A stretch of DNA of 64,000 nt from Onthophagus taurus (Eukaryota; Arthropoda; Insecta; Coleoptera; Scarabaeidae). Each line of letters begins with the position of its first letter. The first letter of the stretch is position 1. The notes beneath the pieces were generated by a model. The model made no database searches. It saw only the letters and a program-made list of their open reading frames with translations, and had not been told where the DNA came from. Shown piece by piece: positions 1 to 10,902 of this stretch. Location: assembly GCF_036711975.1 (NCBI RefSeq), contig NC_091973.1, positions 1,612,001 through 1,676,000 of the forward strand, written 5' to 3'. The translations under genes and the position numbers were made by a program.

Positions 1-1065
1 CTTGATGGATAAATGAGCAAGTTTCAAAATTTTTCAAAGCGGGTTTTTCATTACACCATCTGTGCCGACTGAAGTAGAATAAGAATGAGAATTTCACAAA
101 CCTAGATCGGACTAATAACAGTAAAAGAAATCCGAGTTGTTAGAAACGTCAATAAAGACAAGATCACATTAATTAAATAACGTAATTAATTTGTAGATTA
201 TTAAATGTATTTTTATGTAATGAAAAAATATAGTGTTGTTAATTTATTATCAAGATTACGACATCTTTAAAAGACTCCTCTATTAACAAATACATATGTC
301 GTAATTTTACTTAGGTATTTTTTTTTCTTATATATCGACAATTATTCAGTTATCATAATTGCGAGTGGTGCCTTTTCGTCATTCTGCACTTTGATACTTG
401 TTCGACGACGACAATTTGAGTTTTATGTCACGCTTTCGCAAAGAAATTGCTGAAAAAGTGGCACACAAAGATCCTTTTCTATGCAAAGTTTTTAGACATT
501 TATTATTTTTTTATTTTTTTTTGAGGAACAACTTTCTAAAACCCCAAAAATATTTTTTTGAAATTTGTTTTTTATTAAAAATTTTTTTTTTAATTGGTGT
601 GATGATAAATAATGATTGAATTAAACGAGAATGAGTTAGTATATAAATGAGTTTAGGTCTTTGTGACATTGAAACGCATTCGTTTGAGATCTATAAATAT
701 TCCAACTTTCCCTTTTTACAACTTGCATCGCCTCGTTCGTTTTCCAATATGTTTCTACGATCGCTAATACCTTTGTTTGGTCATTCTTCGTTTTTAACTT
801 TCTCAAAAGTTTCACTTAGCTTATTCTACTTTAACTAATTTGTTTTACTTCATAATTGTTTGGTGATTAATTTTTTAATTTTTTTTGTTATATAAGTTTC
901 CAAAATTAGATGTTAATGTGGGTTATATAACATTTTGAAGAAAGACTTTGTTATGTCAATTCTATTTAGAAAGTATTATTTGTAAAAACATCAGGATTAA
1001 TAAAACCTTGAATTATCTTAAACAATTCTGAGATTTCTAATTAATAATAAAAAAGCTTTATTTAC
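1..1065. other. Intronic DNA of the CBM14 gene, no gene seen
   Basis: AT-rich sequence with homopolymer runs. It begins at the donor after the third exon of the chitin-binding gene, so it is most likely intron. I see no RNA gene, exon or clear repeat in it. Confidence 0.5.
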
Positions 1066-2735
1066 CATACATCCGAGGTCTTCATCTGCATATAAACCGG
1101 GAAAATGTTTTTGATTGCCGCAATGAAACGAGGTTTCAGGCAAATCCACCCTCGAAGAAAAATTGTCATCAAAATTTTTGTCATAACCAACCGGGTAATA
1201 TTCCCTAGGCGCGTTCATAACTTTTCCCGTCGTTGAATGTTTACGGATTTGATTCGGCTTATTCGCAGAGGTCATATTTTTAATAATAGGAGGTGAAATT
1301 GTTGTTGTACGTCGCGGTTTTGGAGTTTCAACTAAATTTTCGCTTGCCATATCAACATTCGATAAATCATCATTTTCGATTCCATTATTTGACATCCTAT
1401 CAGATATTGTCACATTTTTTCGATTTATTTGTGGGTTTATTTGTGGTCTTTCCGGAGCTGGAGGAATTGGTTTGAAAGGAGGAACATTTTGATCTTCATT
1501 TTGTCTTCTGGATACATCTTGAGAGGAAGAATTTAACTAAAAAAGAGTTGGCTTTAAAATTTCATTTCAACTCCTCAATAAATTATATATATATATTTTA
1601 CTTACGTTAGATCGTCTTAATTGATTCGAGTTTTGAGTAAATTTGGTAGCTTGAACTGTGAATGGTGAAGCTTGGGCTGCTCTTCGGCGATTTCCTTCGA
1701 CGTTTGAAAGGGAATCTTTGAATCCCAACTCATCTCCTAAACTAAACCCTAAAGAGAACCCAAAAAGGTTATTTTTTTCTGGAAATATGTTAGGGTGTAA
1801 CAAAAATTTTAAATATGTGAACGATGGAAGATGCGAGTGCGTGGCGTCGTATCTGATGGTCCCCACAATTTAACATAAAATGTGTAAAAAGTACCATAGC
1901 ATACATAGAAAAAGATGTTAAAGAGTGGTTAAAGTTAAGAACAAAACTAATAACAAATGAGCGAGTAGGTGATAGCGATAAAAACCTAAAGGTAAAAACC
2001 TAAAGATAAAAACCTAAAGATTACCAAGACCGACGTGAGCTTTGATACCGCCGAGGTTTCTAACCCTGAACAGCCCCGATTTCTTAAAAGCACAGTTGAG
2101 GACAAATCCAAAATCAGATTCCAGAACGCAGGTGGATTGGCCATGCCGAAACAGGCCAGCTGCAATCAATAATTCCCAAAATTTAAACATGCATGATATG
2201 CAAATTTCCCACCTTGTATTATTTTAATAATTTTTTTGGCTTTCTAATACTTCTACGCAAAAAAAAAGTAAACAAATTTGGTCTTTTAAGAATCGTCAAT
2301 TTTTGATCACCCTACTGACCCAGATCACGACCTCCTTATTCTCATTTTATATACACACCAGAGCGGCATTCCGTTACGAGTGAATAATTTATAGAAGGTT
2401 TACAAGAAAGTGTCAGTAGATAGAAAAATAAAATTAAAAAAAATTAAAAAATAATGTCATTCCATGTTTTTAAAAAAGAGACCAAATCAATAAATTTCTT
2501 CCAAAAGTAATAATAGCAATCAAGCGAACCAGATTGACTCGGTCTCCTTTTTACTTTCGAAAAATAAAATAAAACAAAACTGATAGTAGCTACTAAAGGG
2601 AAAGGCAAGTTTGAATTTTAAATGAAAAACACTTTTATTTAAAGGCAGTTCTCTCTTCGCGTAAAGTACAGAATGCCCAAAAAAAGATTTACCGAGGATG
2701 CAGACCGCGAGGATGATTCTCAACTTGTTCATCAT
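1066..2735 (-). CDS. Secreted chitin-binding (CBM14/peritrophin-A) protein, 3' part outside window
   Basis: Three exons can be joined in phase on the minus strand: 2735-2693 (start MMNKLRIILAVCILG, a hydrophobic signal peptide), 1748-1606 and 1536-1066. All have GT/AG borders (donors at 2692, 1605 and 1065). The second and third exons encode a polar, proline-, asparagine- and arginine-rich linker. The third exon ends with SFHCGNQ, GLYADEDLGC and M, which is the opening of a type-2 chitin-binding domain; the family continues with a V-F-H-x-C segment. That exon is not visible between 1 and 1065, so it should lie left of the window. One late CBM14 domain after a long linker resembles the CPAP1 class of cuticle proteins (inference). 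Secretion and chitin binding follow from the signal peptide and domain family. The exact member cannot be named. Confidence 0.72.
1978..2021 (+). repeat. Short direct repeats, about 15 bp, three copies
   Basis: A unit close to ATAAAAACCTAAAGG occurs three times in a row inside the first intron of the chitin-binding gene. It is a small minisatellite with no evident function. Confidence 0.7.
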
Positions 2736-3139
2736 CACTTTAAATTAACACTCGGCAACTTGTTTCACGTTGTGGATTTAAAACCCGACCGTGACCGGAA
2801 CCGACTTGCTATATACAAGTAACAGTCACCAACTGGCCTGACAGTGGCCTGAGCTGAAGAAGTTGGTCTCCACACATACACACACCACCACTTTACCACG
2901 CTACCGTTACGTCTTCGTAACGATGGATATCGACCTTGAATCGTGCGTTTTTCATTCGCTTTTGCACACACAACTCGATTACCAGTAAATTATATGCCTC
3001 CGGGATAAGTTTCTAATTTAATCATGTCTTTTTGTACTTTTCAATCAAAACTAATAAAACAAAAATATACTTATAAAATATTCTTTTTAATGACAATCAA
3101 TTATAAGACGTCAAGTGCATCTACAAAATTAAATTTTAT
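2736..3139. promoter_or_regulatory. Upstream region of CBM14 gene / downstream of the 3140-5132 gene
   Basis: This 404-bp spacer lies between the start of the chitin-binding gene and the stop codon of the next minus-strand gene. It should hold the promoter and 5' UTR of the former and the 3' UTR of the latter. No convincing core promoter motif was identified. Confidence 0.35.
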
Positions 3140-5132
3140 TCATAAGTGATTCTTATCTGGTAAAATTCCATTTCCATTCACAGTGAGTAATCCAGGAAAT
3201 TTCCTCAAAATAGCACTCAATTGACTACAACAAAATAAGTTTCAAAATAATCCAAACCAAAATGAATCAATCACCTTTCCCCCAAAACACTTTCCAATCC
3301 ACGAACCGGTTGTAATTGTCTGTTTTTTGGTAAAACGTCTCTCCGATGCTTTGTAGAATTCACCTTCGAAGGTCTCTCATCACCTTTTGATCGCAAAAAG
3401 TCACTCACTCCAGTCATTTCTGACCAACGCTATAATAATTAATTTTTTAAATTAATATATAATCTAATGACATAATACAAGAGAGGTTCTTGCAAAAAGA
3501 TGATTGATGGGTGAAATTGATTGATGTAACCAAAGAAAATAAATAGAAAGGTTAAAGTGCGCAAATTTATCATTGTAAGCGGAAGTCAACATCTTAAACA
3601 AACATCGATTTTTAATAAGATCATACCTCATTATTAATAGATGATGGTGGAAACCTCATCGCTGGTAATCGAACATTATTTTTTTGTTCGATTTTCCTTC
3701 GATGGTCCATTCGATGAAAACGCAATCTCATTTCAATATCGGGAACGTAAGATCCTTCAACCGTAACGGACCATTCGTTAATTGGGGGTGATTGTGTTCT
3801 ATCGTTGTATTTTTTTGTGGTAATTTTACGTGAATTATGAGTACCTAAAATTAGAAAAAAAATTTATGAAGAAAAAGTGGAAATGTTTAGGAACCTTCAT
3901 CTGAAGTGCTTTCTGGTGATTCGGGATGTTTGTGTAACATATAAAGTGATGACCAACCCTGGGGAACGGAGCTGTTGGTTTCTTTTTTAGAAATAGGTTG
4001 GGTTTCTTCAATGCCTCTATTTAAGGTATCGATGAGGATGTTGGCGATGAGTCTATCGACTTTTGTATCCATGTTACGTCTACTAACTGGTATTTTTGTG
4101 GTTCTCTTTGGTTTCTCATCAACTATTTTTGGTAAATTTGGTGTCATGGAAATTGGAATTTTCGATTTGTTATCATTTGAAACGATCGTTAATGGTTTTC
4201 TTTTTGGTGATTGTTTCCTTTTTGGGAAATTAAATTTTTTGGGTTTCACGATGAATCGTTTCGTTCCTGTTGGTTCAATAGGAATCGTTGAATTCCCTGT
4301 TGGGCGTGGATCAATAGGAACTCTTGGTAATGTTGAAACGGGATTTTCAAGTTTCTTTTGCCGTTTTTCTTGTCGAGCGAATAATTTTTCTTTAACTCGA
4401 TTCGGAAGTAAATCGGATATTTTTTTGGTGGGAGTTGTAGCTTTGTTTTCGATTGGAACAAAAAAAGCTGGGCAAGGTTTTGATTTTGATTTATTTAAGG
4501 CTTTATTTTGGTCGCTGTTATCAGGTAAGAGAACATTCGAAAGATCTTCTAAGCTATCTAGGAACGTATCTGAATCGGACCCGTTATCATTTCCGGACGA
4601 TGAGGCATTTACTTCCATCGAGGAAGTTCTTGGAGTTGCGGAATATCTAGGAACACTCGTTTGGGAGGTATTTTTATAAGGGCTTCCCACGTCCACAGAA
4701 CTTATAACTTTCTTTTCACTTTCGTGAAATGTCGATTCATTCACAAAATTTAACTTGGCTTCTTTAAGAATTTCTCTAAAAATTAAGTCCAAAGTGGGCT
4801 GACTCAATCGTACGTTTGAGATCACGTTTAATTCCGTCATTTGACTCAAATTATTCTCCACCTTCATTTTTTCATTCTCAAAATTCGAGTTTCTCCACAA
4901 ATTCACCCTGCGATAATTCTTTTTTTTCTTTCGCGACATACTCGACGACTTTCTACCAGTTATCATCAAACTTCCATCATCATCCTCGTCATTGACCTTT
5001 TGCGCCAGGGAATATCTACAAAAAACAACCATAACAAAAAAAAATAACCTTGCTTTGAACTTACTTTCTCATTACTATCTCCGGAACGCTTAATCTTCTC
5101 CTTAACAACAACGGAGTGGAAATTTCAGACAT
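3140..5132 (-). CDS. Unrecognised basic low-complexity protein, five exons, 548 aa
   Basis: Exons in phase on the minus strand: 5132-5065, 5015-3895, 3844-3627, 3429-3275 and 3224-3140, all with GT/AG borders; total 1647 nt. The chosen start is the first ATG (MSEISTPLLLRRRLSVPEIV); the frame stays open upstream to about 5312 but has no ATG there. The large second exon encodes an acidic patch (NDEDDDG), a lysine run (SRKKKKNYRR), serine/aspartate-rich stretches and many K/R-P segments. No signal peptide, membrane segment or catalytic motif is visible. The fourth exon begins RWSEMTGVSDFLRSKGD and the last ends GNGILPDKNHL. It looks like a disordered nuclear or cytoskeletal protein, but that is only composition. 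I do not recognise the family. The consistent splice phases argue that it is a real gene. Confidence 0.7.
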
Positions 5133-5425
5133 TAAATTATTTTGTTGGGAGTTAATGTTTTTGTGGACGTTTTTAGGGGTTGTTACACTCTCGAGTGAAC
5201 GCTGTAAACACAGGAAGGGTATTACGCACACTATATATTTCGTGCTAATCAATATTTTGTTAGTAGGTCGCGAAAAATCGAATTCTTTAATGGACTTATT
5301 GTTAAGGGACAAAGGAATATAACCAATTTTATGATATGGTAAAAAGTTATTAGATTAAAATTTCAATTTATTATCTAAGTCATGATTACAAAAAGCTATT
5401 AATAAACTTTCTCTTCTCCTGATCC

Positions 5426-5776
5426 CTATGCTTGATAGAGTTCGTGGCTAATTCCTTTATATCTTCTTCTTTTCTTCTCAATTTCTGCTATTCTTTCCTT
5501 CCATGTCTTCCTAGGTACCTTTTTTACTGTTGTGTTATGTTCTACTCCCAGTCTTATTTCTTCATTCCTATCCCACATCGTCTTCCCTACTATTTTAAGT
5601 AAAAATTGCATTCTCATTGCTGTCATCTTTCCTTCTTGTTTATTTTGGAGTGTCCATGATTCATTGGCATATGTTAATATTGGGACTGCTACCAAGATGT
5701 ACACTTTCAATTTTATCTTTTTATCTATCTCGCCCGTTCTCTTTAAAACGGGTGGGACCGAACCCCGGGCTGTCAT
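5426..5776 (-). mobile_element. LINE reverse-transcriptase C-terminal remnant
   Basis: The minus-strand reading contains ILTYANESWTL followed by a basic region with GKTMWDRNEEIR. This is the usual arrangement after the RT domain in many insect non-LTR elements (YGxExWTL, then NExIR). It is only about 115 codons, without the catalytic RT core, so it is a fragment. It lies next to a different LINE (5811-7345). A further piece at 7640-7966 may be the other half of the same element, split by that insertion (inference). Confidence 0.65.
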
Positions 5777-5810
5777 CTCGCCAAGGAATTGTTAAAATAT
5801 CCTTTAATGT

Positions 5811-7345
5811 TTATTTATATGTCAAAAAAAAAGTTTTTGGACAGACGTCATCAGGTTCGGTACACTTCACCAATCTTCGCACCATAAAAACTGCACTCGC
5901 GAGTCTTCTACAAAGGGCACTCACATGGTCATCCCAGGTGAGACGATTGTTCAACTTCAAGCCAAGAAAGTTCACCACGTTATAGTTTCCTTTCGTGAGA
6001 AAGTTAATTTTTTGATTCTTTTGTTCATTGAGGATGAGCTTGTTCGCTCGCAACCAATCAGACGCGTCTTCTAAGACATCGTTAGTTCTCAATTGTGTTT
6101 CTTCTCTCGTTTTCCCTTTTACTACGAACGACGTATCATCCGCATATAGATACGTTTCTGAGTTTTTTATGTTTCGAGGAAGATCGTTCATATACAGTAT
6201 AAATAAGATCGGTCCCAGGATTGATCCTTGGGGTACACCGTATTTATTGTTTTTCACATCGGATATTGAACCATTCCAAGCGACATATTGTGTTCTGTTA
6301 CTCAGATACGATTTCATTAGACTTAGTGTTGATCCCCGTACGCCGTAAAAGGCGAGCTTATCCAGTAATAGATTATGGTCCACCGTATCAAAAGCTTTGG
6401 TGAGGTCGCAACAGGTCATTTCCACGCTTTCTCGATTGTCATGAGCTTCCGTGACATCGCGTATCATTCGGGTAACAGCTGTGATCGTCGATCTTCCGGT
6501 CCTGTAACCATGTTGGCTGTCGTCAAATATTTTATTTTTTTGCAAGTAGCTGATTAGTCGGCGTTTTATTACTTCTTCGAAGATTTTCGAAAACACTGGA
6601 AGGAGGGCAATCGGTCTGTAATTTGAGCAATCGTTGTCATCTCCTTTTTTGTAAATTGGAACGATCCTGGCCTGTTTCATCCTTTCGGGAAAAACTCCCT
6701 CTTCAATACATTTGTTTAAAACCATACAAAGCGGTTCAGAGATTTCATTCGCAACTTTCTTTACAACAGCTGTTGAATGTCCATAGACATCTTCGCTCTT
6801 TTTGGTTTTTAAATGATTAATTATATTTGTTATCTCGTCTTTGGTACAGGGACTAAAGTAAAGACTTTTTGAAAAAATTCTTGCTGTATTCTTTACATAA
6901 ACGTTGGAACTCGTCGTTGTCGGAGTAGTTACTAAAGTTTTGTGCAGTTAAATTCGTTCCTACTTCTTTTTGTGCATGATGATAGGATCGTCCCTTATTA
7001 ATAACCTCCCACATCTTTTTTTTGTTTATTATCGGCCGTTAAAATGTTTCTCGTGTAATGTTTTTTCTTTTCGCTCTCTAAGAGATCAAAGTACTTTTGT
7101 TTACATTGAGCATATTTGTCGTAGGATTCTCTGGACCTAGTTACAGAGGCCAGCCACCCCAAAAGATCTAGTGTGTCCCTTTGATTTCTAGTCTCCTTAG
7201 ACATATAAATTGTTTTAAATTTAGTATTCCGTTTTTTCTTATAGGCAAACGGGAAACAATCATCGAAGACTGCACAGAATATATTATGAAAAACATCATA
7301 CAACTCACCCGCGTTCTCGGATTTTTGGAGAGGCTGCCAATCCAC
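5811..7345 (-). mobile_element. Jockey-type non-LTR retrotransposon, truncated, RT core present
   Basis: The minus strand encodes an RT palm and fingers over 6725-5811: IVPIYKKGD, NYRPIALLPVFSKIFE, DLTKAFDTVDH, GVPQGSILGPILFILYMNDL and the catalytic YADDTSF are all visible. The frame runs open upstream of 6725 to about 6840. A separate frame at 7345-6998 encodes the linker before the RT (FDDCFPFAYKKKR), so there is at least one frameshift between the two. The N-terminal endonuclease is missing and the protein stops soon after the palm (LGLKLNNRLTWDDHV), so the copy is dead. The Jockey-like label rests on these motif forms, not on a database match. Confidence 0.85.
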
Positions 7346-7436
7346 TGTGGAAAGAGCGATTTTAAAAAAGTGAGTGTTCTTATCATTATAAATTCTTTTT
7401 TTAATTTTTTGTGTTTTTTTCCTTTTTTAGCCGCAA

Positions 7437-7636
7437 CAGTTCTTCTCACGAGATACTATAAGGTAAATAAGCACCTTCAAAGCATGAAGCTTGTTGACTC
7501 CCCTCCTTGCCGAGCCTGGGAACAGGATGACGAGATTGATGTGAGATTGACCGACCTCAGAGAGAAATGGCCAACAACAGATGATATCAGGAATGCACCT
7601 CTAGGAGCTGTTCTAGCCTTAGGCTGGTTGATGTGA
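7437..7636 (+). mobile_element. LINE C-terminal (post-RNase H) remnant
   Basis: The plus strand reads NKHLQSMKLVDSPPCRAWEQ followed by DDEID. This resembles the C-terminal end of insect R1/Loa-type LINE proteins (HLxxMGL, PxCRxCxxxEE). It has the opposite orientation to the two neighbouring LINE pieces, so it is a third independent insertion. It is about 65 codons long and not functional. Confidence 0.5.
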
Positions 7637-7639
7637 CCA

Positions 7640-7966
7640 GAGTGTGTAATGGGAGAATGTACAAGGGGCCCAATCAGGGAGTTGCATCTTTATCATTGCC
7701 TCTCCTAATTCTTCCATTGCTATCTCTGCAGTTGCTATATCTGTAGTGTTTTCAATCATCTCATCTTCTCTTCTCTCCTCCATTGTTTGTGGCAGCTTTC
7801 CATCCTTGAATCTTACTTTGACGGCTTTTATTTCAGTTTTCTTATTTGATTCCAGAATTCTGTTCATTCTATAGTTTGCTCCATCCCCTTGCGAATTCGT
7901 TCTTATGTATATCTTCCATGATTTAGTTCCTCTGTTATAATTATTCCTACTCCCTTCTTGCTCCAT
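7640..7966 (-). mobile_element. LINE remnant upstream of RT domain
   Basis: The minus strand is open for about 110 codons and includes MEELGEAMIKMQLPDWAPC, similar to the segment just before the RT domain in non-LTR elements (xxEExxxAIxxMKxxKAPG) but with the conserved KAPG changed. It may be the 5' half of the element whose 3' half is at 5426-5776. Low similarity makes this tentative. Confidence 0.4.
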
Positions 7967-7980
7967 GTATTTTCTTAGAC

Positions 7981-8345
7981 TCCTAAAAAGTATAAACTAT
8001 AATTTTTTTGATTACTATAATTCCCCTTACCTTCTTTTTCTTTTTGCTATTAACAAATAACATTCATTTAGTACAAATACTTTTTATTAGTATTAAAAAT
8101 TGACAGATTTTACATTAAGAACATATCGTAATAAATAACAAATTGAGACGTAGTCAAAAAAATATTTTTATGATGTTGTGCATGTAAATCTATGATACCA
8201 CTATGATTCACGTCATTATGGTCAAAAAGTGTTCATGTGGTACGGGAACGTAACTTAACAAAAATACAACTATAATCTAAACACAAAAATAAATGCTCTA
8301 ATCAAAAAAAAATAATATTTCATCAACATAAACTTAAAAAAACAA
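7981..8345. other. 3' flank of the GDP-mannose pyrophosphorylase gene
   Basis: AT-rich, with no gene seen. It should contain the 3' UTR of the minus-strand gene that ends at 8346. A minus-strand AATAAA (TTTATT on plus) is present near 8087-8093. Confidence 0.4.
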
Positions 8346-9446
8346 TCACATTATGATTTGTGGTTCAGGCACAGACGCAGCGATGCTTTTATTGGGAAGT
8401 ACTTGACCGCCGTTAATATAGATTTCATCCTTGACGATAACATCTTCGCCAAGAACCGTGGTGGCTTCCATTCGAACCCAACGTCCCACACAAGATTTCC
8501 AGCCGATTATACAATTTTCCAACCAAGAGTGAGATTTGATGTTGGCATCTTTAAGAATAGTGCATCGTTTAACACAAACGCCATCTTCGATGATAACGCC
8601 CGGTCCGATTGTGACATCGGGTCCAATTTGACAACCTTCACCGATTTTAGCAGTTTTATCGACAAGAACATTTCCGACTGTTCCAGGTCCGTCGTAAAGG
8701 CGTTCGGGGCATTTTTGTCGTAACGATTTTAAATACATACACATCCCGGTTAAGAAATCTTTGGGTTGGCCAACATCCATCCAAAAACCTTCCAATTCAA
8801 AAGCATATAATTCGCCATCAGAAGCCATTCCAGGAAAGACCTCCTTTTCAATGGAAGTGGGGCGAAGTTCAATTCGATTTAAAATTTTAGGATTAAGAAT
8901 GTACAGCCCTGCGTTAATTTTATTAGAAATAAATTCTTGTGGTTTCTCCACGAAACTTTGTATACATCCTGACTCATTGTAGACAACAACTCCGTACTTT
9001 GAAGGTTCTTTAACCTTTGTAACAACGATGGTGCCCTCTTTTCCATGCGCTCGATGAAATTGAGCTAACTCCACGAATGGAAATTCGCAAATAATATCTG
9101 AGTTGAGTACAAAGAATGGCTCATTGCTTTGTTTAAGTATATCTCTAGCTAAAGCTAATGGGCCCGCTGTTCCAAGTGGTTCAGATTCGTGCGAAAAAAT
9201 AACGTTTATACCCAACTTCTTTGCCTCTTGGGATAATTCATCTTCCATTTGCTCGGCCCTGTACGAAACGGCTAAAATCACTTCTGTAACTCCGGCTTTA
9301 ACCAACGCTTCAATTTGGTGTAATAATATAGGTTTATTTGCAAATTCAACGAGAGGTTTTGGCCTGCTAAGGGTTAATGGTCTCAATCGAGTACCATAGC
9401 CACCAACGAGAATTAAAGCCCTCATTCCTTGTTTGTTTTCGGTCAT
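8346..9446 (-). CDS. Gmppb: Mannose-1-phosphate guanylyltransferase beta (GDP-mannose pyrophosphorylase)
   Basis: A single coding exon of 366 aa. The enzyme makes GDP-mannose from GTP and mannose-1-phosphate in the cytosol; the product feeds N-glycan, O-mannose and GPI-anchor synthesis. The N terminus carries the nucleotidyltransferase signature [16 protein letters not shown] (about residues 10-25), then [13 protein letters not shown], and the C-terminal half is a hexapeptide beta-helix ([20 protein letters not shown]). It ends PEPQIIM, as usual for the beta subunit. Length fits the family (about 360 aa). Most family members start at the equivalent of Met8 (MRALILVGG), so either ATG may be used. 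A 54-nt intron with GT/AG ends (9510-9457) appears to sit in the 5' UTR. No frameshift or missing active-site motif was seen. Confidence 0.96.
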   Translation of the reverse strand: MTENKQGMRALILVGGYGTRLRPLTLSRPKPLVEFANKPILLHQIEALVKAGVTEVILAVSYRAEQMEDELSQEAKKLGINVIFSHESEPLGTAGPLALARDILKQSNEPFFVLNSDIICEFPFVELAQFHRAHGKEGTIVVTKVKEPSKYGVVVYNESGCIQSFVEKPQEFISNKINAGLYILNPKILNRIELRPTSIEKEVFPGMASDGELYAFELEGFWMDVGQPKDFLTGMCMYLKSLRQKCPERLYDGPGTVGNVLVDKTAKIGEGCQIGPDVTIGPGVIIEDGVCVKRCTILKDANIKSHSWLENCIIGWKSCVGRWVRMEATTVLGEDVIVKDEIYINGGQVLPNKSIAASVPEPQIIM

Positions 9447-9456
9447 ATTTTCTAAC

Positions 9457-9510
9457 CTAAAAGATAGAGGTTAGTGTCAACATAAAATTTTACTTTTAAT
9501 TGTTACTCAC
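9457..9510 (-). promoter_or_regulatory. Probable 5' UTR intron of Gmppb
   Basis: On the minus strand a strong donor (CCG|GTGAGTAAC) at 9510 and an acceptor (CTTTTAG|GTTAG) ending at 9457 bracket 54 nt, ten bases before the ATG. The size is typical of short insect introns. It is an inference from splice consensus only. Confidence 0.55.
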
Positions 9511-10584
9511 CGGTTATTAATGTTTTTTTCGAATCCTAGTGTTCGGTTTTTACGCTATTTTTGAATTGTTGGCACTTTACACGTCACGCGAGTTATGCTG
9601 CACAGAAATGTGATAAAATTTTATTTCTGATTACTGTTTACTGCATAAGCAAAAATTTGTGTATTACTTTAAGTGATAACCGGTGGTCAGTTAAAAAATT
9701 TTCTTGATAAGCAGAATGGGCGTTCCAAAAAACAAAAATTAAGGTGTAACCGTTGACAAATTTTCAAATGACAACAATTTCCAAAAGTTTCATCATTTAC
9801 TAAACATTTTCAAAGTACCATTTTTTTTAAATCAATTTTAAATAAACACTTTTATACATTAAAAATAAGGCGCTTGATACGAAAATGAGGTATGAAAACA
9901 TTAGATTAATAAATATTAATTAGATTTTTATTATCTTCGAAAAAATTTTTGGAAAATTCACCGATAGATGTCGCTATTTACTTAGAATTAACTTAAAGAA
10001 AATGATGATAATTTTTATTTATGAGTTTAAACTTTAATTTGGTTAATAAAAGGTGTTTCTGAATTTATTATTTGTTAAGGCGTTAATAATTAAAGTTATT
10101 TTTAATGATTTCTAAAAGATTTAATTGAAGATCAGTGGTGACACCTATTATTAATTTATTTAATTTTTATTAAAAAATTTATTTCTGAGTTATTACTTTC
10201 ATGTTAAGTGATAACAAACATTTTTTTTGTAGTGATTTACCTTTAACAGCGTTTTTGTTATCGTGTGTCATAGTTTTATCAGCTGCCAATTCATTCCCAG
10301 AAAAATGTTTATATATTTTGTCAGCTTAGTCACAGAATTTATCGCAGCTGGTAATTTTGGCTTTGATCTTGTATTCGTCAGCAATCAAGCACCTTGGAAA
10401 TCTTATCAGAAATATTTGTTCTGTTTCCTTGATTCAGAGATTGCCTTTGCATATTGTTCCCAAGAAAGTCGATTCATAGAAATCCAGATAAATTGTCTCT
10501 AAGAACTCCTCGCAGCCGTATATATTATTTTTCATCGCGTTGGAGGTCTTCTTCTTGGTCGGTATTAAGTCCTCACAATATACA
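9511..10584. other. Gmppb upstream region and spacer, no gene seen
   Basis: AT-rich non-coding DNA between Gmppb and the first satellite block. Gmppb's promoter should lie within the first few hundred bases. No open frame here has recognisable content. Confidence 0.4.
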
Positions 10585-10902
10585 AGAAAAATATAAAAAT
10601 TTGATGGGTGTCACTCGGGAAACGGAGCATGTTACACAAAGACTTTTAGAACAAAAGTAGTAGATAATTCTATTCTTAACAATATTGCTCTCTTGCACTT
10701 TTGCTTTCAGATGCATAGATATCCAGAAAAATACGAATATATGAAAACTTGATGAATTTGTAGCTTTACAGCTTGTTAATGGCATCATTCGGGATTCGGA
10801 GCGTGGAACCAAGTCTACCATGCTTGAAATTTATGGAAGAAATAATCTAAAGCATCTTGAATAATACTTAGGGCGGCCGACGTCTTCGAAGTCGGCCGAG
10901 AT
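10585..10902. repeat. Palindromic satellite family, block 1a
   Basis: This holds a divergent copy of the family's interior module (AACAATATTGCTCTCTTGCA at about 10679) followed by the palindrome at 10872-10902: arms CGGCCGAC and GTCGGCCG around TTCGAA. The unit is cut at 10902 by the hAT-like insertion and continues at 12228. Confidence 0.85.

Noticed and set aside
3975-4679. A 234-codon plus-strand frame
   Set aside because: It is the reverse-strand shadow of the large second exon of the minus-strand gene. That exon has consistent splice sites and composition; the shadow has none.
7181-7430. Plus-strand frame upstream of the LINE C-terminal piece
   Set aside because: The first part is antisense to the Jockey-like linker region; only the portion after about 7437 resembles a protein in this orientation.
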